DNA of 64,000 bases, from assembly GCA_019359095.1 (NCBI GenBank), contig JAHHHZ010000011.1:1-64000 (forward strand). Reading direction: 5' to 3'. A model generated the notes under the pieces. The model searched no databases. It saw only the letters and a program-made list of their open reading frames with translations, and had not been told where the DNA came from. The DNA is from Pleurocapsa minor HA4230-MV1. GTDB lineage: Bacteria > Cyanobacteriota > Cyanobacteriia > Cyanobacteriales > Xenococcaceae. The translations under genes and the position numbers were made by a program. Positions 1-8,874 of this stretch are shown piece after piece (the stretch's first letter is position 1; each line of letters begins with the position of its first letter).

Positions 1-70
1 CAACCTCTGCGACGCGAAGGACGCGAGCTTGCGAGCTAATCCTTTAGGACTAGTCCTTTAGGGTTTTATT
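1..70. repeat. Dispersed repeat-like segment
   Basis: This stretch contains GACGCGAAGGACGCGAGCTTGC and a pair of near-identical pieces around TCCTTTAGGACTAGTCCTTTAGG. The same style of sequence (CCTAAAGGATATGCGAAG) recurs near 57,890 and near 63,755. It has no coding signal. Confidence 0.4.
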
Positions 71-142
71 AGATTGATGATTAAGAGGCTTGCAGCCTCT
101 TCCTAAGATCTCAAATGGGTTCTATAAGAGAAAGCCACAATT

Positions 143-373
143 ATGGGAGAAAAAGCAGGAATTCATCCAATTGTGCAACTTCATACCCAACTTAGTCAGG
201 AGAAGATTATTAAATCTGCAAATAAGCTTGGAATCGGGATGATTAGTCTTAAACCTTATTATCTTCAGGCTACCAATACAAAAGAGTTGATCTTTGGCTA
301 TTCTAGTCTAACTGAGCCGCAACTAACAGAAGGTATTCGCAGATTGGCTAAGATACAGGAGTTATGGCAATGA
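143..373 (+). pseudogene. C-terminal remnant of a MocR/PdxR-type PLP-dependent regulator
   Basis: The 76-residue open frame resembles the last part of the aminotransferase-like domain of MocR (GntR-type) regulators: GIHPIVQLHT, then a KLGIGMISLKPYYL segment, then IFGYSSLTEPQLTEGIRRLA. A complete protein of this family is about 470-500 residues with an N-terminal winged helix, and none of that is present. An in-frame stop (TAA at 125-127) lies just before the fragment, and the first 120 bases are repeat-like. I read it as a decayed gene end and not as a functional small protein. Confidence 0.55.
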
Positions 374-631
374 TGCTCAAGCAGGCGAAGATAAGTTTTC
401 TCTAATCTAAGATTTTCTCTAAAAGGCTTGCCAGATTTAAATATGTTTGCTCTGCTAGTTTGAGAACTGATGGTCTTTAATCGGGAGATGGGACTAAAAT
501 TGTTATTAAGAGATAATATTATCTGAAATATATTGCCACAGATAATTCTCTGCCTGGATGTAAGTGATTGAAGCCTTGCTACACTGAGCATCATCAATTA
601 TCAAATTTAACAACCTTAATTTAGCTAAAAT

Positions 632-3391
632 ATGCAGCCTACCGACCAAAGTAAGTTTACTGAACAAGCCTGGGATGCGATCGTAAAATCTCAAGAAGTT
701 GCCAAATTATTTCAGAATCAAAACTTAGAGGTAGAGCATTTAATTTTGGCAGCGATCGAACAAGAAGGATTGGCGATCGCCATTTTAGATAAGGCAAATG
801 TTGACTCGCTTAGGCTTAAGCAGCAGCTAGAGATGTTTACTAAGCGTCAGCCAAGAATTGGTTCAGCCCAACTTTATTTAGGGCCAAGTTTAGATCGAAT
901 GCTAGATCGGGCGGAAGACTGTCGCGTTAGCTGGGGTGATAATTTTATTTCGATTGAGCATATTCTGATTGGGTTTGCCGAAGATGCGCGTATTGGCAAG
1001 AAGTCTTTGCGCAGTTTTAATGTTGATACCCAAAGTTTGGAACTGACTATTAAGTCCATTCGGGGTTCACAGAAGGTAACCAAACAAAACCAAGAGGAAC
1101 AGTATCAAGCTTTAGAAAAGTATGGGCGAGATCTGACCGAACAGGCAAGGGCGGGTAAACTAGATCCTGTCATTGGTCGAGATGAAGAAGTTCGTCGCGT
1201 AATTCAGGTGCTTTCTCGTCGGCAGAAAAACAACCCTGTCTTGATTGGTGAACCTGGGGTTGGTAAAACGGCGATCGCTGAAGGATTAGCCCAACGCATC
1301 GTCAACGGTGATGTTCCAGAATCGCTTAAAGATCGTCAGTTGATTTCTCTAGATATGGGAAGTTTAATTGCTGGGGCAAAATATCGCGGGGAATTTGAAG
1401 AACGTTTACGGGCAGTGTTAAAAGAAGTCACCGAATCTAGTGGGCAAATAGTTTTATTTATTGATGAGGTACATACTGTAGTTGGTGCGGGAGCTAAAGA
1501 AGGTTCAGGCTCTATGGATGCTGGCAACTTACTCAAGCCGATGCTAGCGCGGGGCGAATTGCGCTGTATTGGAGCAACTACCCTCGATGAGTACCGTAAG
1601 AATATTGAAAAAGATCCTGCTTTAGAAAGGCGTTTTCAGCAGGTGTACGTCAAGCAACCTTCCGTGGAAGATACAATTTCCATCCTGCGGGGACTTAAAG
1701 AAAGATATGAGGTACACCACGGCGTAACCATCACCGATTCAGCGTTAGTAGCTGCTGCCACCCTTTCTCAACGTTACATTACCGATCGCTTTTTACCCGA
1801 TAAGGCGATCGATCTGATTGACGAAGCAGCAGCCAAGCTAAAAATGGAGATTACTTCTAAACCCAGTGAATTAGAAGACATAGATCGCCGAATTATGCAG
1901 CTGGAGATGGAAAAGGTCTCTTTAAGTGGTGAAAGCCAACGTTCAGGAGTGGTGATCATCGATCGCTCATCTAGGGAAAGATTAGGCAAAATTACGGCAG
2001 AAATTGAAACCTTAAAAACTAAACAAGAAAGCTTGTCGGCTCAATGGCAATCAGAAAAGAGCCTTTTAGATGAGATTAATGCTCTCAAGGAGGAAGAAGA
2101 AAAAACCCGTCTGGAATTAGATAAAGCCGAACGGGCGTTTGACCATGAAAAAGCAGCTCAATTAAAGTATGGCAAACTGGAAACTTTACAAAGAAATTTA
2201 GAGGCTAAGGAAACCAAGCTCATCGATCTGCAATCAGAGGAAACCACCCTGTTAAGAGAACAGGTATCAGAATCTGACATTGCAGAAATTGTGGCTAACT
2301 GGACAGGAGTACCGATTAATCGTCTCTTAGAATCGGAAAAACAAAAGTTACTCCAGCTCGAAGGACATTTGCATCAACGAGTAATTGGACAGCAAGAGCC
2401 AGTAGCTGCTGTATCCGCAGCAATTCGCATGGCAAGAGCGGGCATGAGCGATCCGAGTAGACCAATTGGTTCATTTCTCTTTATGGGGCCAACAGGAGTC
2501 GGTAAAACGGAATTAGCCAGAGCCTTGGCAGCATTTTTATTCGATAGTGAAGACGCGATGGTGCGGATTGATATGTCTGAATATATGGAGAAACACGCCG
2601 TATCTCGTTTGGTAGGTGCGCCTCCTGGATATGTTGGTTTTGAGGAAGGAGGACAGTTAACCGAAGCAGTACGTCGTCGTCCTTATTGCGTGGTGCTATT
2701 AGATGAAGTGGAAAAAGCGCATAAGGATGTCTTTAATATCTTGCTTCAGGTGCTTGATGACGGTAGAATTACCGATTCTCAAGGACGAGTAGTAGATTTT
2801 CGCAATGCCATCATTGTCATGACCAGCAATATTGGTAGTGAACATATCCTTAACGTCAAAGGAAACGATCAAGATTACGACCAAATTCAGAATCAGGTAA
2901 CCCAAGCTTTGAGAGGTCATTTTCGCCCAGAATTTCTCAATCGGATCGACGATTTAATTATTTTCCACGGCTTAAAGAAAGAAGAACTCAAAGAAATTGT
3001 CACGATTCAAATCAAAGGTATTCAACGCTTATTAAACGACCAGAAAATCAATATCGAACTATCTCCCGCAGCTCAAGATCGAATTGTGACTATCGGTTAC
3101 GATCCTGCTTATGGTGCGCGTCCTCTCAAACGAGCGATTAGACGAGAATTACAAAACCCCATTGCCACAATGATCCTTGATAGTACCTTTACCGCAGGGG
3201 ATAAAATTATTGTTGACTGTGTAGATGACAAGCTGATCTTTAGCAAAGAATCTACTTCCCAGCCTCTTGAACTTGAGCAGGCAAAATCTTCAGAACCAGC
3301 CAAACTGAAAACCAAAAAGTCTGCTGAAAATAAGCAAGCAGCAAAACCAAAATCTGAAGAAAAACCCGAGGTAGTCTCCTCAGAAAAATAG
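632..3391 (+). CDS. clpB: ClpB-type disaggregase (Hsp100 AAA+ ATPase)
   Basis: ClpB is a cytosolic hexameric ATPase that works with DnaK to pull polypeptides out of aggregates. The protein has an N-terminal Clp repeat domain (about 1-150), a first AAA+ module with Walker A GEPGVGKT at 206-213 and [12 protein letters not shown] as Walker B, a long coiled-coil middle domain (about 410-540) typical of ClpB and absent from ClpC, and a second AAA+ module with Walker A GPTGVGKT at 619-626 and [10 protein letters not shown]. At 919 residues it is longer than the usual 860-880 because of a Lys/Glu/Ser/Pro-rich tail after about residue 880. Cyanobacteria often carry two ClpB proteins and I cannot say which this is. 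I see no CIRCE element upstream. Confidence 0.95.
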   Translation: MQPTDQSKFTEQAWDAIVKSQEVAKLFQNQNLEVEHLILAAIEQEGLAIAILDKANVDSLRLKQQLEMFTKRQPRIGSAQLYLGPSLDRMLDRAEDCRVSWGDNFISIEHILIGFAEDARIGKKSLRSFNVDTQSLELTIKSIRGSQKVTKQNQEEQYQALEKYGRDLTEQARAGKLDPVIGRDEEVRRVIQVLSRRQKNNPVLIGEPGVGKTAIAEGLAQRIVNGDVPESLKDRQLISLDMGSLIAGAKYRGEFEERLRAVLKEVTESSGQIVLFIDEVHTVVGAGAKEGSGSMDAGNLLKPMLARGELRCIGATTLDEYRKNIEKDPALERRFQQVYVKQPSVEDTISILRGLKERYEVHHGVTITDSALVAAATLSQRYITDRFLPDKAIDLIDEAAAKLKMEITSKPSELEDIDRRIMQLEMEKVSLSGESQRSGVVIIDRSSRERLGKITAEIETLKTKQESLSAQWQSEKSLLDEINALKEEEEKTRLELDKAERAFDHEKAAQLKYGKLETLQRNLEAKETKLIDLQSEETTLLREQVSESDIAEIVANWTGVPINRLLESEKQKLLQLEGHLHQRVIGQQEPVAAVSAAIRMARAGMSDPSRPIGSFLFMGPTGVGKTELARALAAFLFDSEDAMVRIDMSEYMEKHAVSRLVGAPPGYVGFEEGGQLTEAVRRRPYCVVLLDEVEKAHKDVFNILLQVLDDGRITDSQGRVVDFRNAIIVMTSNIGSEHILNVKGNDQDYDQIQNQVTQALRGHFRPEFLNRIDDLIIFHGLKKEELKEIVTIQIKGIQRLLNDQKINIELSPAAQDRIVTIGYDPAYGARPLKRAIRRELQNPIATMILDSTFTAGDKIIVDCVDDKLIFSKESTSQPLELEQAKSSEPAKLKTKKSAENKQAAKPKSEEKPEVVSSEK

Positions 3392-3436
3392 TCGCTCGTT
3401 ATTTGTCACAGAAATAGCGATCGCACTCATAACTAA

Positions 3437-3560
3437 TCAACGAATCACCTGTATATCCAAAGCCAAACCGATGGTTGTCCAGATGCGATCGCAAGTCAAA
3501 ACGCGAATATTCAATTTGAAGGTAGGCAAGCAACGCCGAAGCATCCAAAACCACAGTCAT
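3437..3560 (-). pseudogene. VapC (PIN-domain) toxin remnant with internal deletion
   Basis: The minus strand starts with MTVVLDASALLAYLQ, the classic VapC N terminus with its first PIN-domain aspartate. After about 17 codons the frame breaks. A different frame then reads RVLTCDRIWTTIGLALDIQVIR before a stop at 3437-3439, which is a typical VapC C terminus. About 80-90 central codons are missing. The start codon overlaps the stop of the AbrB-type frame upstream (ATGA at 3557-3560), as in intact antitoxin-toxin pairs. The toxin cannot be active. Confidence 0.7.
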
Positions 3561-3742
3561 TCCTTCACTTCCCGTTTGGCTTCCTCATGCCGTTCGGCGA
3601 TCAATTCATTGGCTAAACTAGTTTCTTTTGGTAATTGTGAAAACCGCGCTTTTAGTCGCCGTTTAATCGTTTCCTGTTTTTCCAAAATCAATCGCCCTTC
3701 TTCTGAACGAGCAATCAAGGTATCACCTTCTTCAAAGCCCAA
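3557..3742 (-). pseudogene. AbrB/MazE-family antitoxin, 5'-truncated
   Basis: The frame reads GFEEGDTLIARSEEGRLILEK, then KRRLKARFSQLPKETSLANELIAERHEEAKRE. This is the swapped-hairpin core and C-terminal toxin-binding tail of VapC-partner antitoxins. The usual first 20-25 residues (the K-GQVTLPK-type strand) are missing; the only possible start is a TTG that is really an internal Leu codon. Instead, the sequence upstream belongs to an unrelated DUF4440-like gene. It is probably non-functional. Confidence 0.65.
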
Positions 3743-3744
3743 AA

Positions 3745-3888
3745 ATAGACACGCCCAGATCTCCCAAACTCAAAGAAGTCATTTGCGATAAGTTCGTTCA
3801 TACGCTGCGTGTCAAAGCGAGTCTCTTCACACCACAGCTCTTCTTCTTGACGTTCGAGGTTTTTTCGGTCTTCGCTGCTAATTTTCAT
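3745..3888 (-). pseudogene. N-terminal remnant of a DUF4440 / NTF2-like protein
   Basis: From the ATG at 3886-3888 about 48 codons can be read: MKISSEDRKNLERQEEELW, then ETRFDTQRMNELIANDFFEFGRSGRVY. This matches the start of DUF4440-type NTF2-like proteins (LWRAETRFD...LADDFxEFGRSGRVY). At about 3745 the similarity stops and AbrB-type sequence begins in another frame, so a deletion has joined two unrelated genes. The family assignment is from memory of the motif. Confidence 0.5.
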
Positions 3889-3951
3889 AGCGATCTCAAA
3901 CTATAAGTGGTAAGTTGGGAAATAATGCTAAAACAGTTGGGAAAAAGCAAT

Positions 3952-4203
3952 TTAAACAACACTCAATTCGTAATTAAGAACTAAGATTTCCTCTGCTGTT
4001 AAAGTTGCCATAGCATACTCACATCCTTCAAGGTCGGCAAATTCTATTAAATAATGGTTTTTATTCTCTCGATGATAAACTTCAACAATAGTTCCTACTT
4101 GACCTTTAGGTAAATAAGCGATTTCTCTTTCCAAAAGAGTTAACTTTTCTTGAGGAATTGATTGAAGATTAGTAACTGTGTCTAAAAGTTTTGGTTGATT
4201 CAT
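3952..4203 (-). CDS. DUF4926 domain protein
   Basis: The 83-residue protein has the DUF4926 pattern: PKLLDTV near the N terminus, GQVGTIVEVYH around residues 34-44, then YLIEFADLEGCEYAMATLTAEEILVL. In cyanobacteria this small family usually sits directly after a DUF6883 gene, and the pair is often suspected of being toxin-antitoxin-like, although no function is established. Here its start overlaps (ATGA) the end of a DUF6883-like fragment, so the presumed partner is truncated while this gene looks intact. Confidence 0.7.
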   Translation of the reverse strand: MNQPKLLDTVTNLQSIPQEKLTLLEREIAYLPKGQVGTIVEVYHRENKNHYLIEFADLEGCEYAMATLTAEEILVLNYELSVV

Positions 4204-4318
4204 TTTATAAATGCAGAAATTAAACGAGGATTACAATTTATATTAGAAATTTCCCAAATAGTGCGAAGTTTAATATTATTCGTCTGTCGAGGAGATACGC
4301 CTAGTGTTTGTATTTTCG
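4200..4318 (-). pseudogene. DUF6883-like C-terminal remnant
   Basis: The minus strand reads TKIQTLGVSPRQTNNIKLRT, then IWEISNINCNPRLISAFIK and a stop. It resembles the C terminus of DUF6883 proteins (VRTVWI...PRLVTAYP), which normally precede DUF4926 genes with the same ATGA overlap seen here. A stop codon sits immediately upstream of this stretch and no start is available, so about the first two thirds of the gene are lost. Confidence 0.5.
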
Positions 4319-4399
4319 TTTAGGCGATCGCACAATTAGATCGAGCATTAGCGATCGCTTTAGATTTACCAGGACAAGATTAGAAATTTGATTTTAGTT

Positions 4400-5503
4400 T
4401 TAAAGCAATTCAGTTTGCTGAGGTTCGCTTTCTTGGGGTTGATAACCCAAGTGGCGATAGGTCTTAGCTGTGACCGTTCTACCCCGATGGGTACGGCTGA
4501 GGTAGCCATTTTGGAGTAAATATGGTTCGTATACTTCTTCGATGGTTTTACCGTCTTCTCCTGTCGCTGCGGCGATCGCCTCTAAGCCAACGGGCCCTCC
4601 ATTAAACTGTTTAATAATAGTGTTAAGTACTAAGCGATCTGTCCAGTCCAAACCCTGGGCATCAACATCAAATAAGTTCATGGCGATCGCTGCTAATTCT
4701 TCTGTAATTGTCGCCACTTTTTCTACCTGGACATAATCTCGAACCCTTCTGAGCAAGCGGTTGGCGATCCGAGGAGTGCCACGAGAACGACGAGCAATTT
4801 CAATCGCCCCAGCTTCGGTAATTGAAGCCTGAAGAATTTCTGCGGTTCGTTTAACAATCAAGGTTAGTTCATCGAGTTCATAGAAACGCAGTCGTTGAAT
4901 AATGCCAAAGCGATCGCGTAACGGGGAAGACAGCGCCCCAGCCTTTGTCGTTGCCCCCACCAGAGTAAAAGGCGGTAGGGGTATGCTACGGGTTTTAGCC
5001 GTTTGTCCTTTACCAATGGTGACATCCAGACGAAAATCTTCCATGGCAGGATAGAGTAATTCTTCTGTCATGCGGTTGAGACGGTGGATTTCATCAATAA
5101 AGATAATATCCCCAGGTTTAAGACTAACCAGCAGCCCTGTAATGTCTCTAGGACGCTCTAAAGCAGGGGCGGAGGTGATTTTGCAGTCCACACCCATTTC
5201 TGCTGCCAGAATCAAGGACATAGTAGTTTTACCCAAGCCTGGCGGGCCGTATAATAGCAGGTGATCTAGAGGATCTGCTCGATCTTTAGCAGCAGCGATC
5301 GCCATATTTAAAATACCTTTAAGTTTTTTTTGTCCAATATAATCGGCTAGCTTCTGAGGGCGAATTTTGGCTTCGTTGTTTTCTGTCTCCTGAGTATTTG
5401 CCTGGGGAGAGAGTAAAGTAACTTCGTAACTTGATTGCTTTGATCTATTGGTTTTGTAAGCTCGATCGGGATCTGGAGAGTCAGAAGATCTTTTAATTGC
5501 CAT
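4400..5503 (-). CDS. ruvB: Holliday junction branch migration helicase RuvB
   Basis: RuvB is the hexameric AAA+ motor that, with RuvA, drives branch migration of Holliday junctions during recombinational repair. Visible are Walker A GPPGLGKT at 86-93, the DEIH-type Walker B FIDEIHRL, sensor [18 protein letters not shown], and the C-terminal winged helix ([26 protein letters not shown]-type sequence). The N terminus is about 45 residues longer than in enterobacteria and is Ser/Gln-rich, as in other cyanobacteria. It is monocistronic here, with no ruvA or ruvC nearby. Confidence 0.96.
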   Translation of the reverse strand: MAIKRSSDSPDPDRAYKTNRSKQSSYEVTLLSPQANTQETENNEAKIRPQKLADYIGQKKLKGILNMAIAAAKDRADPLDHLLLYGPPGLGKTTMSLILAAEMGVDCKITSAPALERPRDITGLLVSLKPGDIIFIDEIHRLNRMTEELLYPAMEDFRLDVTIGKGQTAKTRSIPLPPFTLVGATTKAGALSSPLRDRFGIIQRLRFYELDELTLIVKRTAEILQASITEAGAIEIARRSRGTPRIANRLLRRVRDYVQVEKVATITEELAAIAMNLFDVDAQGLDWTDRLVLNTIIKQFNGGPVGLEAIAAATGEDGKTIEEVYEPYLLQNGYLSRTHRGRTVTAKTYRHLGYQPQESEPQQTELL

Positions 5504-5646
5504 TGAATTATATTGCTTTGATACTGCTTCAGTTATATGCTGCTAGCTCGATTGCAGGATGTCGTTAAGTTAGCCCAAAAGGCATAAAAATAATCGTCCT
5601 AGTACTAAACTAATTTTAGATAATAAACATTTTTAGGAGTAATTTG

Positions 5647-6222
5647 ATGCGGTTAACTGTACCGACCAACATGATGGAGTTCTTTCGTAAAAGTGAGGGC
5701 AAATGGTACACCGAAAGAAGTGTACATCATTTTGATGTGGTAGCAGATGAATCTGGGGAATCGAATTTAATTGTTAAGGTGATTGAATTTGATGACCCTA
5801 GAGTTAAACAAGCCTGTGATTTGCAGGGCATAGATCCGCTCAAAGCTAAAGGAGGTGGCAGCTTTAGCTGGCAAGATAATCTAGAGGAAAAAGAGCCAAA
5901 TCCCAACTACGCTGCGGTGTTGATTGATGTTCCTGACGACGAGACAGGGCGCAGTGGTAAACTGATTCGTGATAAAGGTTATGTTAATGGCTTGCCCGTA
6001 ATTAGTCGCTATTGGTTTGGTGAAGATGGTATCCTCACGATTAACACCGACTACGATAATAATCAGGGTCAAGAGCGCTGTTGGTTTTTGACGGATGACT
6101 TTCGAGTCAGAGTCAGCACGATTCAAATGCTTAATGGCGTAAGTTTAATGGCTTACTGTTCCGAACGTCGTTGTGTATCTCCAGAAGATGTCAAGAAGAT
6201 GGCGTTAAGTCACTCCCATTAA
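5647..6222 (+). CDS. CpcS/CpeS-type phycobiliprotein lyase
   Basis: Members of this family attach phycocyanobilin or related bilins to cysteine in phycobiliproteins for phycobilisome assembly. The start MRLTVPTNMMEFFRKSEGKW with a following RSVHHFDVVADESGESNL is characteristic of the lipocalin-like CpcS/CpeS fold, as are the later GYVNGLPVISRYWFGEDGIL and ERCWFLTDDFRVRVSTIQ blocks. I start at the ATG at 5647, which has an AGGAGT ribosome-binding site a few bases upstream; a TTG at 5644 would add one residue. Length 191 is normal. Which CpcS subtype it is cannot be told from sequence alone. Confidence 0.85.
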   Translation: MRLTVPTNMMEFFRKSEGKWYTERSVHHFDVVADESGESNLIVKVIEFDDPRVKQACDLQGIDPLKAKGGGSFSWQDNLEEKEPNPNYAAVLIDVPDDETGRSGKLIRDKGYVNGLPVISRYWFGEDGILTINTDYDNNQGQERCWFLTDDFRVRVSTIQMLNGVSLMAYCSERRCVSPEDVKKMALSHSH

Positions 6223-6274
6223 ACTAACTGGCGTTGCTGATTAAGTAATGCTATACAAATGATTACTGCTCGCA

Positions 6275-6304
6275 GCTGTAAGCTATAAGCTATAAGCTAT
6301 AAGC
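6275..6304. repeat. Heptamer tandem repeat (ATAAGCT)
   Basis: About four units of the heptamer TATAAGC / ATAAGCT run in tandem in the gap between the lyase gene and the convergent methyltransferase. They are of the short tandemly repeated type common in cyanobacteria. Confidence 0.7.
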
Positions 6305-6389
6305 ATTCACCAACACCAACTAACTCTATAATTTATAATTCCATTTGGATTGTGTTTTTCCTGTATATTTTTTGCCAGCACCAATTTAA

Positions 6390-7301
6390 TTAAACTGGAA
6401 TCAGTAATACGGAAAATTCAGAAATACATAGTTCATCGTCAGAGAAGTTTTGGAATTGCTTTGCTAATGAAGTTCGGGGGATGGGTAAATTAGGCCATTT
6501 TTCTAGCTCAGTCGCCCTAACTTCAAATCCTGCCTCTTTAAAAATATCTAGCATTTCAACACACCTAATTCTGTTGGTATAGAATCCCGAATTATCAACA
6601 AAATTGGATTCCCAAAAGTTAGCTTGAAATCTTAGATTATTTAACGATCCATCTAAATGATCTTTTAAATCAACTGTATGAGAACAAACACCATCATCAT
6701 TGATAACTCGACGAGTTTCTTGCATAATCTTTAGAAACTCATCACGTCGAATATGCTCTAAAACTGCATGAGACCAAATAAAATCTACGGAATTATCTTC
6801 AATTTTTTTTAACGATTCTAATCCTGATGTTAAATAAACACCCCCGCAATTTTTCATTATTTCTGAAAAAGATTGTGAACTTTCAATATTGGTAATTGGG
6901 GAATTTTGTTGTTTCAAATAGCTAGCCATTTCTTGATAAGATTGAGGATCTTCAATGGCAAAATTATCAACATCAACCATATATGTTTTCTCTCCACCAA
7001 GACTACGGCAAATGAGAGCAGAAAAAAGGGAATTTCCTGGCCCTAATTCTAAGCTCGTAAATCCTGGTTTAAGATGTTTTATCTGAGAAACTCGCTGAAA
7101 ATGCTGTTGAAAAGATTGATAGGCATACTCTGGAACTTCCATTTGGTCGTGCTGAAAAAACCCAATTGATTTCCAAAACTTATCTCCAATAGGTAATCTA
7201 TAAATCACAATTTTTGAGCCAACTTTCAACCACCAAGGCATAATCTCTTTGATAGATTTGAAAGGAATATTATTTTTGATCCACTTTTTGAGGTTCATCA
7301 C
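6390..7301 (-). CDS. Class I SAM-dependent methyltransferase
   Basis: The core carries the SAM-binding motif I as TSLELGPGNSLFSALI (about 100-115), an acidic motif II (MVDVDNFAIED), and a motif with DNSVDFIWSHAVLEHI followed by RRVINDDGVCSHTVDLKDHLDG. This is a Methyltransf_11-like fold. The substrate is unknown. The N-terminal 60 residues are hydrophobic and basic but have no clear membrane segment. The gene has no obvious operon partners. Homologues of this type often sit near sugar or lipid modification genes, which is only a hint. Confidence 0.8.
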   Translation of the reverse strand: MMNLKKWIKNNIPFKSIKEIMPWWLKVGSKIVIYRLPIGDKFWKSIGFFQHDQMEVPEYAYQSFQQHFQRVSQIKHLKPGFTSLELGPGNSLFSALICRSLGGEKTYMVDVDNFAIEDPQSYQEMASYLKQQNSPITNIESSQSFSEIMKNCGGVYLTSGLESLKKIEDNSVDFIWSHAVLEHIRRDEFLKIMQETRRVINDDGVCSHTVDLKDHLDGSLNNLRFQANFWESNFVDNSGFYTNRIRCVEMLDIFKEAGFEVRATELEKWPNLPIPRTSLAKQFQNFSDDELCISEFSVLLIPV

Positions 7302-7420
7302 AATTAACTCAGTATATTTAAACTGTTTTGTTAAGGATGATAATATGTGTTACTGCTGATTTACCATAAAATAAATATTTAGTACATACACTTAACCTCC
7401 TGAAAAATAGGAAAATTTTA

Positions 7421-7750
7421 TTAGCTGGGGCGAGCAAAATTTTCAACTTCCTCAACTGCAATATTTTCCCAGGACGAATAACGTTGGGCATAATAGTCTA
7501 AAATTTCTGAGATTCTTTGCTTGTCGGTTTCTGTAATTTCTTCAAGATAGCTAATTTCTATAGCTGCCACTTGGCTTTGATAGTAGTCAAACTTTGCTTT
7601 TGGATCATGCTCAATCGATCGCATAATTAGACTGGTATCTACTCCCTCTACCTGGCGCAGATGAGCCGCTACTTCTCGATACACAGCCAAGGGTAAGCGA
7701 TCTGATGTAAGCTGCCGTCTAGTTTTTTGATTTGTAGTTGATGACTGCAT
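7421..7750 (-). CDS. Conserved cyanobacterial hypothetical protein
   Basis: The 109-residue soluble protein starts MQSSTTNQKTRRQLTSDRLP and has a first half that looks helical (LAVYREVAAHLRQVEG, then SLIMRSIEHDPKAKFDYYQSQ) and an acidic C-terminal helix (EISEILDYY-like, SSWENIAVEEVENFARP). I do not recognise a named domain. The RQLTSDRLPLAVYREVAAHLRQ start is common among small cyanobacterial proteins of unknown function. There is no membrane segment or signal peptide. Confidence 0.6.
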   Translation of the reverse strand: MQSSTTNQKTRRQLTSDRLPLAVYREVAAHLRQVEGVDTSLIMRSIEHDPKAKFDYYQSQVAAIEISYLEEITETDKQRISEILDYYAQRYSSWENIAVEEVENFARPS

Positions 7751-7800
7751 AAGTAATTTTAATTTTAAGCTCTAATGTTTAAATCCTAAACTCTTAACTC

Positions 7801-7868
7801 TCTACTCTTGACCGCGGAAAGCGGTGAACGCAGGCTCTGCCTTTTCAAGGCAGAGTACCGTTCACTTA
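7801..7868. repeat. Dispersed repeat with perfect hairpin
   Basis: A 9-bp perfect stem (CTCTGCCTT at 7835-7843, AAGGCAGAG at 7847-7855) closes a 3-nt loop, flanked by copies of ACCGCGGAAAGCGGTGAACG and CCGTTCACTT. It lies in the 296-base divergent gap between the hypothetical gene and thf1, where I see no gene. Confidence 0.55.
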
Positions 7869-8046
7869 ATTTTCTCACTTTACACCGAGCTTCGGGATCA
7901 TCAATCTCGGATTCTGGGACATAATCATTGCATAATATAAAGATATGCTAAGAGTTTTTTCTGAATCGATCGCGAATTTAAGCTTGCACCCATTCAGGAC
8001 TCGTAGGATCAAAAATATTGTTAGATAGAAAAATTAATAACAAATT

Positions 8047-8778
8047 ATGAAAACTGTTTCCGATAGTAAAAGGGCATTCCATAGTGCTTATCCTCGACCA
8101 ATCAACTCTATCTACCGTCGAGTGATCGAAGAATTGCTAGTAGAGATGCATTTGCTGTCAGTAAACTCTGATTTTAAACCCGATCCGATTTATTACTTGG
8201 GAATTGTCACTTCTTTTGAGCGTTTAATGGAGGGTTATCAGCCAGAGTCAGATCGGGTAAAAATTTTTGATGCTCTTTGTATTTCTACCAATGGCGATCC
8301 TCAGAATTATAAGTCTCAAGCGGGGACTCTGTTATCTTTAACCAAGGATAAATCAATAGATGATCTAGTGGAGTGGTTTGGCAACCCCACCGCCGAAAAT
8401 GATGCTGGTTATATTATTGAACCAATTAGGGCGATCGCCAGTAATGATAATTTTAAGTATAGTCGCCTATTTGCCATTGGTATTTATACTTTATTAGAAG
8501 AATGCGATCGCTCAGTAGCCCAAGATCAGGAGAAATGTAACGCGACTGTAGATAAAATCGCTGAAAATCTTCATATATCCAGCGAGAAAATGAAGAAGGA
8601 TCTCGATATCTATCGTGGCAGCCTAGAGAAAATGGAGCAGCTACTTAAAGTGATTGAAGACGTTCTAGAGGCTAGTCGTAAGCAGAGAGAGAAAAGAGAA
8701 CAGGAAAAACTCGCCAAGCTAGATAAAACCGAGCCGAAAGCCGAAAATCCTGAAACTGAATCAGCAACCGCAGAATAG
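8047..8778 (+). CDS. thf1: Thylakoid formation protein Thf1 / Psb29
   Basis: Thf1/Psb29 is a helical protein that interacts with FtsH complexes and supports photosystem II repair and thylakoid development. The N terminus, MKTVSDSKRAFHSAYPRPIN followed by SIYRRVIEELLVEMHLLSVN, is the family signature; VTSFERLMEGYQPE and the C-terminal coiled coil (about 190-225, rich in EKR) also match. Length 243 is usual. The Glu/Ala/Thr tail after residue 225 is low complexity. Confidence 0.92.
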   Translation: MKTVSDSKRAFHSAYPRPINSIYRRVIEELLVEMHLLSVNSDFKPDPIYYLGIVTSFERLMEGYQPESDRVKIFDALCISTNGDPQNYKSQAGTLLSLTKDKSIDDLVEWFGNPTAENDAGYIIEPIRAIASNDNFKYSRLFAIGIYTLLEECDRSVAQDQEKCNATVDKIAENLHISSEKMKKDLDIYRGSLEKMEQLLKVIEDVLEASRKQREKREQEKLAKLDKTEPKAENPETESATAE

Positions 8779-8874
8779 CCCAATCACAAACATTGCGGTT
8801 GTTAAACAGTGGTTAATACTCTGATTGTGGTTAAGAATTAAGGGTTAATAATGCTTGATGATTGACTTTTGGAC

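Noticed and set aside
3471-3791. Plus-strand open frame of 106 codons
   Set aside because: It is the opposite strand of the AbrB and VapC remnants, which read sensibly on the minus strand; no ribosome-binding site or family match.
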